Below, piece after piece: positions 1 to 4,878 of a stretch of 5,654 nucleotides of DNA. The position numbers were made by a program, and so were the translations under genes. The stretch is from an uncultured Acidimicrobiaceae bacterium. GTDB taxonomy: Bacteria; Actinomycetota; Acidimicrobiia; Acidimicrobiales; Microtrichaceae. Location of the stretch: NCBI GenBank assembly GCA_937868025.1, contig CALMLJ010000091.1, forward strand, positions 1 through 5,654, given 5' to 3'. Within the stretch, counting starts at the first letter, position 1. Each line of letters opens with the position of its first letter. The notes beneath the pieces are model-generated. The model did no database searches. It was not told the DNA's origin and saw only the letters and a list, made by a program, of their open reading frames with translations.

Positions 1-2
1 AC

Positions 3-7
3 AGGAG
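3..7 (+). promoter_or_regulatory. Shine-Dalgarno sequence of the thiolase gene
   Basis: AGGAG lies seven bases before the ATG at 15, a standard ribosome-binding site that supports this start. The promoter lies outside the window, so it cannot be seen whether this gene is the first of its transcript. Confidence 0.8.
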
Positions 8-14
8 TCCACTC

Positions 15-1217
15 ATGACCACTGCAGTAATCGTCGACGCCATCCGCACCGGTGGTGGCAAGCGCAACGGTGACCTCTCGGGGTGGCACCCCGCCGACCT
101 TGCCGCCGAGGTCCTCAAGGCCCTCGTCCAGCGCAACAACCTCGACCCCGCCCTCGTCGACGACGTCATCATGGGCTGCGTCATGCAGGTCGGTGGCCAG
201 GCGCTCAACGTCGGCCGCAACGCGGTGCTCGCCGCCGGGTTCCCCGAGTCGGTTCCCGCCACCACCATCGACCGTCAGTGCGGCAGCTCCCAGCAGTCGG
301 CCCACTTCGCGGCGCAGGGTGTCATGGCCGGCGCCTACGACATCGCGATCGCCGCCGGCGTCGAGGTCATGAGCCTCGTGCCCATGGGCGCGTCGGTCGG
401 CGACATCAAGCGCACTGGGTTCCCCTTCGGTGACCAGGTCGGTCTCCGCTACGCCGACCAGGGCGGCCTCGTGCCGCAGGGCATTTCCGCCGAGATGATC
501 GCCGACCAGTGGGACATCAGCCGCGAGGAGCTGGACGCGTTCGGCGCCGAGAGCCAGCGGCGCGCCGCCCAGGCGCAGGCCGAGGGCCGGTTCGACAACG
601 AGATCGTCGCGGTGCAGAAGAAGCGTCGCGACAAGGAGACGGGCAACGTCGTGGTCCTCGACGAGCTGCACACCTCCGACGAGGGGATCCGGCCCGACAC
701 GTCCGCGGAGTCGCTCGCCAACCTCAAGCCCGCCTTCAAGCCCGACGGCAAGGTGACGGCCGGAAACTCCAGCCAGATCTGCGACGGCGCTTCGGCAGCG
801 TTGATCATGAGCGAGGAGAAGGCCAAGGAACTCGGCCTCACCCCCCGGGCCCGCTTCCACACCTTCGCCCTCGCCGGCGTCGACCCCGTCACGATGCTCA
901 CGGGCCCCATCCCGTCGACCCAGAAGGCGATCGCCCGCTCGGGCGGGCTCACCTTGGACGACATCGACCTCTTCGAGGTCAACGAGGCGTTCGCCTCCGT
1001 CGTCCTGGCGTGGGCCAAGGAAACCGGCGCCGACCTCGCCAAGACCAACGTCAACGGCGGCGCCATCGCCCTCGGTCACCCGCTCGGCGGCTCGGGCACC
1101 AAGCTCATGGCCACGCTCCTCAACGAGCTCGAGCGCACCGGTGGCCGCTACGGCCTCCAGACGATGTGCGAGGGCGGCGGGCTCGCCAACGCCACGATCA
1201 TCGAACGGCTCGGGTAA
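15..1217 (+). CDS. Thiolase (acetyl-CoA C-acetyltransferase / 3-ketoacyl-CoA thiolase)
   Basis: A complete 400-residue thiolase, the usual length for the family (about 390-400). Thiolases catalyse CoA-dependent cleavage of 3-ketoacyl-CoA in beta-oxidation, or the reverse condensation of two acyl-CoAs, in the cytoplasm. The nucleophilic cysteine is C89 in DRQCGSS. The NEAF motif is at 323-326, the catalytic histidine is H355 in ALGHPLGGSG, and the second active-site cysteine is C385 in MCEGGG near the C terminus. All catalytic positions are intact. The N terminus (VDAIRT, then GKRNGDLSG) is typical of actinobacterial FadA-type degradative thiolases and reminds me of the steroid thiolase FadA5, but substrate range cannot be read from the sequence. 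The ATG at 15 has a good ribosome-binding site. The next gene follows on the same strand after 46 bases, so co-transcription is possible. Family assignment is very secure; the substrate is unknown. Confidence 0.95.
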   Translation: MTTAVIVDAIRTGGGKRNGDLSGWHPADLAAEVLKALVQRNNLDPALVDDVIMGCVMQVGGQALNVGRNAVLAAGFPESVPATTIDRQCGSSQQSAHFAAQGVMAGAYDIAIAAGVEVMSLVPMGASVGDIKRTGFPFGDQVGLRYADQGGLVPQGISAEMIADQWDISREELDAFGAESQRRAAQAQAEGRFDNEIVAVQKKRRDKETGNVVVLDELHTSDEGIRPDTSAESLANLKPAFKPDGKVTAGNSSQICDGASAALIMSEEKAKELGLTPRARFHTFALAGVDPVTMLTGPIPSTQKAIARSGGLTLDDIDLFEVNEAFASVVLAWAKETGADLAKTNVNGGAIALGHPLGGSGTKLMATLLNELERTGGRYGLQTMCEGGGLANATIIERLG

Positions 1218-1248
1218 TCCTGACGGCCAGGTCCTGAGCCCGACTCGT

Positions 1249-1253
1249 GGGAG
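1249..1253 (+). promoter_or_regulatory. Likely Shine-Dalgarno sequence for the small membrane protein
   Basis: GGGAG ends ten bases before the GTG at 1264. It is the only purine-rich motif near a plausible start in this frame, and it decides for GTG 1264 over the upstream part of the open frame, which runs back into the thiolase. Confidence 0.5.
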
Positions 1254-1263
1254 ACTGATCGAC

Positions 1264-1590
1264 GTGCGTCGGGTCTCCCTGGTCTTCTGGTTGGTGGGCG
1301 TCGTCATCGCGATCGCGGTGGCGACGCTCGCCTTCGACACGTCGATCGTCCAGACGACGATCGCCGTCCTCATCGGTGCCGTGCTGATCAAGATCGGCCT
1401 CGCGATGATCACCGGGCTGGCGCAACCCGTGCCCGAGCCGCTCGAGGCCGGGAAGCTGCGCAAGGTGAAGCTGGTCTACCGGTGCAGCATCTGCGGCGCC
1501 GAGGTCAAGATGACCGTTGCGTCGTCCGAAGACCCCGAGCCACCCCGCCATTGCCTCGAGGACATGGAGCTGGTGACGCCCATCGAGTGA
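1264..1590 (+). CDS. Small two-helix membrane protein with a C-terminal zinc-ribbon-like motif
   Basis: A 108-residue protein that I cannot assign to a named family. Two hydrophobic helices are evident at about 5-24 and 30-52, joined by a very short turn (FDTS). They are followed by a proline-containing linker, a basic patch (KLRKVK, 64-69) and a hydrophilic tail. Basic residues at both the N terminus (VRR) and after helix two suggest that both ends are cytoplasmic. The tail has C74-x2-C77 and then H96-C97, a spacing that could form a CCHC zinc site or a degenerate zinc ribbon. The GTG start is chosen because translation from it begins just ahead of the first helix; in the same frame upstream the DNA already codes for the thiolase. 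The gene stands 46 bases behind the thiolase and may be co-transcribed with it. No function is claimed; metal binding is inferred from residue spacing only. Confidence 0.75.
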   Translation: MRRVSLVFWLVGVVIAIAVATLAFDTSIVQTTIAVLIGAVLIKIGLAMITGLAQPVPEPLEAGKLRKVKLVYRCSICGAEVKMTVASSEDPEPPRHCLEDMELVTPIE

Positions 1591-1670
1591 CCTCGATGCG
1601 TTTGGTGGCATGCCATCTGGCATTCACCCGCCGCTCACCCTCACGTTTCGTGGTGTTCCTCGCGCTCGGA

Positions 1671-1703
1671 GTGTCCACAGAGTTCTCCCCAGGCTGGGGA
1701 CAA
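1671..1703. promoter_or_regulatory. Three DnaA-box-like 9-mers at 12-base spacing
   Basis: Compared with the high-GC actinobacterial DnaA box TTGTCCACA, GTGTCCACA (1671-1679, + strand) has one mismatch, TTCTCCCCA (1683-1691, + strand) has two, and TTGTCCCCA (1695-1703, - strand) has one. Their left ends lie exactly 12 bases apart, and the last two face each other. The neighbouring crgA-trpG pair is known close to oriC in mycobacteria, which makes a DnaA-related site conceivable. The region is far too small and too GC-rich to be a whole origin. It may equally be a bidirectional termination structure or chance similarity. Confidence 0.3.
1686..1700. repeat. Perfect 7-1-7 inverted repeat
   Basis: TCCCCAG, one central G, and CTGGGGA form a perfect inverted repeat. 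As RNA it would fold into a stem of five G-C/A-U pairs with a five-base loop. A competing stem pairs CCCAGG at 1688-1693 with CCTGGG at 1705-1710. There is no T-run on either side, so a classical intrinsic terminator is not supported, although a stem in a convergent gap could still help stop transcripts from both directions. Confidence 0.6.
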
Positions 1704-1745
1704 ACCTGGGAATTGCGCGCGTCGACCGCGACTGACTAACGGGCG

Positions 1746-2069
1746 CTAGCGGAGCTGCGTGGCGGTGACGATGCCGAAGAGGATCGACATCAGTCCACCG
1801 AGGAGGTACCACTGGGTCGGCGCGCCGGGGAGCACCTCGGTGTAGTTGAGGAAGATCGCGAGCAAGCCGAGACCGAAGAACGAGAACATGAGCACGGGAA
1901 CCCACATCGGGCTCGGCATGTCGTACTTGGTCGCCGGCGTCGGCGGCGTGTAGCGGGTCGACGCCGCCGGACCCTCTCCGGCCGGGCGCGTGCCCTTCGG
2001 CGTGGTGCGCCCCGTGCTCGTCTGAGCGTCGGCGCCGCCTTCGATACGTCGTTTCACCGGTTTGGCCAT
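1746..2069 (-). CDS. crgA: Cell division protein CrgA
   Basis: This 107-residue protein matches the CrgA family (UPF0233): a hydrophilic N terminus followed by two membrane helices at about 55-75 and 86-103. Conserved landmarks are the SPMWVP entry into helix one, the glycine-rich FFGLGLL core, the PGAPTQWY loop, and the GGLMSILFGIVTATQLR end. CrgA is an actinobacterial divisome protein of the cytoplasmic membrane. In mycobacteria it is reported to interact with FtsZ, FtsQ, FtsI and other division proteins, and in Streptomyces it affects septation. The N-terminal part (1-52) is longer than I remember for mycobacterial CrgA (about 93 residues in total) and is rich in Thr, Pro, Ala and charged residues, so it is probably disordered. 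The ATG at 2069 has no clear ribosome-binding site. It is divergent from trpG, and that neighbourhood is conserved in mycobacteria. The identification is firm. Confidence 0.92.
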   Translation of the reverse strand: MAKPVKRRIEGGADAQTSTGRTTPKGTRPAGEGPAASTRYTPPTPATKYDMPSPMWVPVLMFSFFGLGLLAIFLNYTEVLPGAPTQWYLLGGLMSILFGIVTATQLR

Positions 2070-2077
2070 AGGTGCAG

Positions 2078-2083
2078 AGGATA
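2078..2083 (-). promoter_or_regulatory. Candidate -10 element for leaderless crgA transcript
   Basis: On the - strand TATCCT fits TANNNT and ends eight bases before the crgA ATG, while no Shine-Dalgarno sequence is present. This geometry would place the transcription start at or within about two bases of the start codon. No good -35 hexamer is visible at the usual distance, which is common for actinobacterial housekeeping promoters. Confidence 0.4.
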
Positions 2084-2096
2084 GGCGGTCACCGCC
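2084..2096. promoter_or_regulatory. 13-base perfect palindrome, possible operator at crgA
   Basis: GGCGGT, a central C, and ACCGCC form a perfect 6-1-6 inverted repeat that abuts the candidate crgA -10 hexamer on its upstream side. A protein bound there would cover the -10/-35 spacer. The position is suggestive, but short GC palindromes are frequent in DNA of this composition and no regulator is identified. Confidence 0.3.
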
Positions 2097-2159
2097 CCAA
2101 CGAGGTGGTGTCCTCCACGATCCGCCTCCGTCCGATCGGCCACCGCGCCGGAAACATCT

Positions 2160-2170
2160 CGGTCGGACCG
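2160..2170. promoter_or_regulatory. 11-base palindrome near the expected trpG -35 position
   Basis: CGGTC, a central G, and GACCG form a 5-1-5 inverted repeat that covers the place where the -35 contact of the trpG promoter would fall (about 2163-2168). A second, 8-base palindrome (CCGATCGG) is at 2132-2139. They might be operator half-sites of the divergent promoter, but support is positional only. Confidence 0.2.
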
Positions 2171-2185
2171 CCGGGAGGCCGCCGC

Positions 2186-2191
2186 TAGCAT
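2186..2191 (+). promoter_or_regulatory. Candidate -10 element for leaderless trpG transcript
   Basis: TAGCAT fits TANNNT and is followed by six bases and then the GTG at 2198, so transcription would be expected to begin on or next to the start codon. The only purine-rich stretch, GGGAGG at 2173-2178, is 19 bases from the GTG and too far to act as a ribosome-binding site. A -35-like TCGGAC is at 2163-2168, 17 bases upstream. Confidence 0.45.
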
Positions 2192-2197
2192 CGACTC

Positions 2198-2773
2198 GTG
2201 GCCCGCATCCTCGTGATCGACAACTACGACTCGTTCGTCTACAACCTCGTCCAGTACCTGGGTGAGCTGGGGGCCGAGCCGATGATCTGGCGCCACGACG
2301 CTCTCGATCTCGACGACGTGGAACGGATCGCCCCCGATGGCATCCTCATCAGCCCCGGCCCGGGCACACCCGACGATGCCGGGCTCTCCAACGTGCTGAT
2401 CGCCGAGTGGTCGGCCCGCGTCCCCGTCTTCGGTGTGTGTCTCGGCATGCAGTGCATGGGCCAGGTCTTCGGTGGCGACGTGGTGCGAGCACCCGAGATC
2501 GTCCACGGCAAGACCTCGCTCGTCCGCCACTCGGGAGCCGGCGTGTTCGCCGGGCTCCCCAACCCGCTCGAGGCGACCCGCTACCACTCGCTCATCGTCC
2601 AGCGCTCGACGCTGCCCGACGTGCTCGAGATCACCGCCGAGACCGACGATGGCCTGATCATGGGGCTCCGCCACAAGACGCTCGACGTCGAAGGGGTGCA
2701 GTTCCACCCCGAATCGATCCTCACAGTGGGCGGTCACGACATGATGCGCAACTTCCTCGCCCGCTGCGCGTAG
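2198..2773 (+). CDS. trpG: Anthranilate / aminodeoxychorismate synthase component II (glutamine amidotransferase)
   Basis: A 191-residue class I glutamine amidotransferase of normal length. It hydrolyses glutamine and channels ammonia to a chorismate-using partner, TrpE for anthranilate (tryptophan) or PabB for 4-amino-4-deoxychorismate (folate). The start ILVIDNYDSFVYNLVQYLG is diagnostic of TrpG/PabA. The oxyanion loop SPGPGTP is at 52-58 and the nucleophile is C81 in GVCLGMQ. HGK at 104-106 is conserved, and the triad is completed by H170 and E172 in VQFHPESILT. All catalytic residues are present. No partner subunit is in the window, so it cannot be decided between trpG and pabA; a single amphibolic subunit serving both is common in bacteria. 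The GTG at 2198 begins directly at the conserved N terminus. It is divergent from crgA, as near the mycobacterial origin, and 34 bases ahead of a membrane protein gene on the same strand. Confidence 0.93.
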   Translation: MARILVIDNYDSFVYNLVQYLGELGAEPMIWRHDALDLDDVERIAPDGILISPGPGTPDDAGLSNVLIAEWSARVPVFGVCLGMQCMGQVFGGDVVRAPEIVHGKTSLVRHSGAGVFAGLPNPLEATRYHSLIVQRSTLPDVLEITAETDDGLIMGLRHKTLDVEGVQFHPESILTVGGHDMMRNFLARCA

Positions 2774-2797
2774 GTTCGGGAGCGGTCCTTCCCCTCC

Positions 2798-2803
2798 GAG
2801 GAG
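2798..2803 (+). promoter_or_regulatory. Shine-Dalgarno sequence of the SPCG membrane protein gene
   Basis: GAGGAG ends four bases before the GTG at 2808. The spacing is slightly short but workable, and it fixes this GTG as the start directly before the first hydrophobic segment. Confidence 0.6.
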
Positions 2804-2807
2804 TCCC

Positions 2808-3650
2808 GTGTTCCCTGTTCTCATCGTCGGCGCGGCCGTGACCGTCGTCGCCGCCGCCGTTCGCTCGACGTGGTCGCCGTGCGGCTGGTCGATGTTGTCC
2901 ACCATCACGCCGCTGACCGAGCGCGGTCGCGGTCATCGCTTCGGCGCCACCGCCGCGTGGTTCGTCGGCGGAGCCGTGCTCGGCGGAGCCCTGCTCGGCG
3001 GGGTCGCCGCGCTCCTCGCCACCCTGGTCGACGCATCCGGTGCATCGACGACCGTCCGCCTCGCGATCGGCGGCGGCGCAGCCCTCGCGGCGGCGCTCCT
3101 CGACGCCCGCCGCCTCGGACCGCCACTCCCGCACCATCGCCGCCAGGTCAACGAGGAGTGGCTCGACGAGTTCCGGCCGTGGGTCTACGCCGCCGGGTTC
3201 GGCCTGCAGATCGGCACCGGCCTGTCCACCTACATCATGACCGGCGCCGTGTACCTGGTCATCGTGCTCGCCGCCCTCTCCGGTGCGGCGACGACCGCCG
3301 CGCTGCTCGGCGCGGCGTTCGGTCTGCTGCGCGGCCTCGCGGTGCTCACCGGTCGCGGCAACGTCGACCCCGGCCGACTGGCGGCCTTCCACCGCCGGTT
3401 CGCCGATCTCGACGAGCCGGTTCGCCGCGCCGTCATCGCCGTGCTCGTCGCCGTGGGTGCCGGCCTGCTCTCAGGTGCTGCCGGGCTACCGACCGTGGTC
3501 GGTGTGGCCCTCCCGACCGGCGTCCTCGTGGCAGCCGCCGCCGTCGTCGGTTCCCGGCACTACGCGGCCGCGACGTCGATCCGGGACAACGCACCGTTGA
3601 GCAGCGCCACCGAGCTCGCCCGCCGCACCAACGAACCCACCACGGCGTAG
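2808..3650 (+). CDS. Polytopic membrane protein with an SPCG motif (CcdA/DsbD/MauF-like, tentative)
   Basis: A 280-residue, very hydrophobic protein with about seven or eight predicted membrane segments (around 3-18, 48-74, 83-99, 125-142, 145-160, 162-180, 206-225 and 228-248). Hydrophilic loops lie at 100-124 and 182-205, with a polar C-terminal tail from 250. After the first helix comes STWSPCGWSMLSTITP (20-35); the S-P-C-G signature resembles the first redox helix of DsbD/CcdA-type thiol transporters. C25 is the only cysteine in the protein, whereas CcdA/DsbD use a pair, so intramolecular disulfide exchange of the classical kind is impossible. The segment GFGLQIGTGLSTYIMTG (130-146) has the feel of the second redox helix but carries no cysteine. 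The gene lies 34 bases behind trpG, possibly on the same transcript. Its last 91 bases overlap the end of an opposing gene. Partnership with the thioredoxin-like protein encoded nearby is inference, and a transporter unrelated to redox chemistry is the alternative. Confidence 0.8.
   Translation: MFPVLIVGAAVTVVAAAVRSTWSPCGWSMLSTITPLTERGRGHRFGATAAWFVGGAVLGGALLGGVAALLATLVDASGASTTVRLAIGGGAALAAALLDARRLGPPLPHHRRQVNEEWLDEFRPWVYAAGFGLQIGTGLSTYIMTGAVYLVIVLAALSGAATTAALLGAAFGLLRGLAVLTGRGNVDPGRLAAFHRRFADLDEPVRRAVIAVLVAVGAGLLSGAAGLPTVVGVALPTGVLVAAAAVVGSRHYAAATSIRDNAPLSSATELARRTNEPTTA
3560..3650. other. Tail-to-tail overlap of two convergent genes
   Basis: The + strand membrane protein gene ends at 3650 and the - strand unknown gene at 3560, so both encode their last 30 residues from the same DNA. 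The frames share third codon positions, a phase that lets both keep G/C at the wobble base. There is no room for separate terminators between them. Confidence 0.75.
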
Positions 3651-4057
3651 CCGCAGAACGGTCGTCCCGAGACCGTGAAGAAGCGCTGGGCGCCGCCCAT
3701 GCCGGCGATCGGCCGCTGCATGATCGTCTCGGACAGCTCGGCGGCGCGGAGACGGGGCAGCCCGTTCGGCGCGAACAGGGGGGTGCCCAACGACTCCGGC
3801 CCGAACTCGACGAGCGCGAGGAACACGTTCGTGGAGCGCATGAGCCCGACGGCGCCGCTGCCGTAGTCGCCGCGCTGATCGGGCAACGGAAAGTTGGCGA
3901 GGTGGAGCACCGGAGTGGTGATGCCGCTCCGGGGCACCGTCGGAGCGTCGGTGTCGGGCGAGCTCGGGCTCATCACCTCCGACTCGGCGCGCTGGAAGAT
4001 CCGGGCGTCCCAGCCGCGCGGCACGTCGACCGTCAGACCGTGGGCGCGGAGGATCAC
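3560..4057 (-). CDS. Conserved-looking protein of unknown function, last gene of the - strand operon
   Basis: I do not recognise a named family. The protein has 165 residues, no signal peptide and no clear membrane helix, so it is probably soluble in the cytoplasm. It opens with LTVDVPRGWDARI (8-20), followed by a variable Ser/Pro/Asp-rich stretch (29-45). Then come TPVLHLANFPLP (48-59), RGDYGSGAVGLM (62-73), a hydrophobic strand NVFLALVEFG (77-86), and a C-terminal half ending in FFTVSGRPFCGYAVVGS (126-142) and a final LLNGALSRI helix (152-160). The mix of short strands suggests a compact alpha/beta or beta-rich fold. It has one cysteine (C135). The start is GTG at 4057, whose GTGA overlaps the TGA of the upstream thioredoxin-like gene by four bases. 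The frame stays open further upstream, but that part lies inside the neighbour and reads as Arg/Pro-rich shadow sequence. Operon position suggests a role connected with the thioredoxin-like protein. Confidence 0.75.
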   Translation of the reverse strand: MILRAHGLTVDVPRGWDARIFQRAESEVMSPSSPDTDAPTVPRSGITTPVLHLANFPLPDQRGDYGSGAVGLMRSTNVFLALVEFGPESLGTPLFAPNGLPRLRAAELSETIMQRPIAGMGGAQRFFTVSGRPFCGYAVVGSLVRRASSVALLNGALSRIDVAAA

Positions 4058-4878
4058 CGCTGGTGCACGGACGGGTGATCGGGGCCGATGCCGGCGGCGT
4101 CGAGTTCGCGGTCGACGCGTCGCTGGCGGGCGGACCCGCTGAGCACCTCGCGCCGGGTCCGGTTGGCGCCCAGCGCCGACACGCGGTCGGCGACGGCACG
4201 ATCGAGCAGCCCCGCGAGCTGCGCCCACGAGGACGCCGCACCCTCACCGAGGATCGACGATCCGTGGGCGTCGACGAGGACGAAGTAGGGCGAGACCGGC
4301 ACGGCGTAAGCGTCGTAGGCCTCGTCGGACATCAGGGTCGTGAACTCGGGACCGGTGAGCTGAGCGATGACTCCGGGGCTCTCGGACCCGGGGCCCTTGG
4401 TCACGGCGACGATGCGCACCTCGCGGCCGTCGAGCTCGAGCGTCACGCCTTGGCCGAAGGCGTCCCAGAAGTCCTGGCAGGTCACGCAACCGCTCGACAA
4501 GAACGCGAGCAGTGTCGGGTGGTCGACGTCCACGACACCGATCGCGGCGGCCTCCCCGTCGGGCGTCGCGCCCGACAGGTCGAGGGCAGCACCGAGCGAA
4601 GCCGGGTCGTCGACCGGTCGTTGTGCCTCGACGACGCCGGGAGGAGGTGTGCGGAGGTCGGCAGCGACGTCGTTGTGGTCACTGCCGTGGTCGTGGCCGG
4701 ATTCGCGTCCGGCGGTGCGGAGGCGGAACGTGTGGTCGGGGGTCCGCTCCTCATCGAGGTTCACGCCCAGGTCGTGGAGCGCCCGAAGGATCTCGGCATG
4801 GCTTCGCAGGAGGCCGACGACGAGCAGGGACAACAGGCCGATCACCACCGCTTCGATCATCACGACGGCTGTCATCAC
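4054..4878 (-). CDS. Membrane-anchored thioredoxin-fold protein with CVTC motif (TlpA/MauD-like)
   Basis: A 274-residue protein with an N-terminal membrane helix at about 4-24, an amphipathic RSHAEILRALHDLG segment (25-38), a long linker, and a thioredoxin-like domain at about 112-235. The candidate redox motif is C131-V-T-C134 in FLSSGCVTCQDFW, where thioredoxins carry the CxxC at the start of helix one. The usual cis-proline position is P197 in VPVSPYFVLVDAHG. These are the only two cysteines. Topology suggests that the domain faces outside the membrane, where it could make, reduce or shuffle disulfides as MauD and TlpA do. The linker has a small His/Asp cluster (H62, H64, H68) that could bind metal. 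The GTG at 4878 overlaps the upstream stop as GTGA; an ATG at 4875 (TGATG junction) is equally possible and would shorten it by one residue. The direction of redox chemistry and the substrate are unknown. Confidence 0.82.
   Translation of the reverse strand: MMTAVVMIEAVVIGLLSLLVVGLLRSHAEILRALHDLGVNLDEERTPDHTFRLRTAGRESGHDHGSDHNDVAADLRTPPPGVVEAQRPVDDPASLGAALDLSGATPDGEAAAIGVVDVDHPTLLAFLSSGCVTCQDFWDAFGQGVTLELDGREVRIVAVTKGPGSESPGVIAQLTGPEFTTLMSDEAYDAYAVPVSPYFVLVDAHGSSILGEGAASSWAQLAGLLDRAVADRVSALGANRTRREVLSGSARQRRVDRELDAAGIGPDHPSVHQR

Larger units (their letters stand above)
1591..1745. other. Convergent intergenic region between the small membrane protein gene and crgA
   Basis: This 155-base gap lies between two converging genes. 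It contains a 10-base palindrome (TGGCATGCCA, 1606-1615), and further right an inverted repeat with DnaA-box-like 9-mers (1671-1703). I see no convincing open frame and no Rho-independent terminator with a T-run, although transcription from both sides must end here or read through. Confidence 0.6.

Noticed and set aside
449..1066. Long - strand open frame opposite the thiolase (205 codons)
   Set aside because: The + strand encodes an intact thiolase with every catalytic motif here. The opposite frame is a GC-driven shadow with Ser/Arg-rich composition and no recognisable domain.
1671..1703. Replication origin (oriC)
   Set aside because: Only three imperfect boxes within 33 bases, no AT-rich unwinding region, and no dnaA or dnaN gene in the window.
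1686..1710. Rho-independent terminator
   Set aside because: The inverted repeat has no following T-run on either strand, and two alternative stems compete, so I annotate it only as a repeat.
2132..2139. CCGATCGG palindrome as an operator on its own
   Set aside because: An 8-base GC-rich palindrome is expected by chance in this composition, and it sits away from either candidate -10 element.
2054..2908. Long - strand open frame (284 codons) opposite trpG
   Set aside because: It runs across the crgA-trpG promoter region and the whole of a well-identified trpG. Its translation is His/Asp/Val-rich low-complexity sequence.
2870..4078. 402-codon + strand open frame
   Set aside because: Extremely Arg-rich translation, and it crosses a real + gene in another frame and a real - gene. 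No start signal or domain is apparent.
4058..4228. 57-codon upstream extension of the 165-residue unknown protein
   Set aside because: It lies entirely within the thioredoxin-like gene, reads as Arg/Pro-rich noise, and ends where a GTG overlaps the upstream stop codon.
3486..4247. 253-codon - strand open frame overlapping the unknown 165-residue gene in another frame
   Set aside because: Arg/Pro/Ala-rich shadow sequence. The competing frame begins at a GTGA coupling site and gives a balanced protein-like composition.
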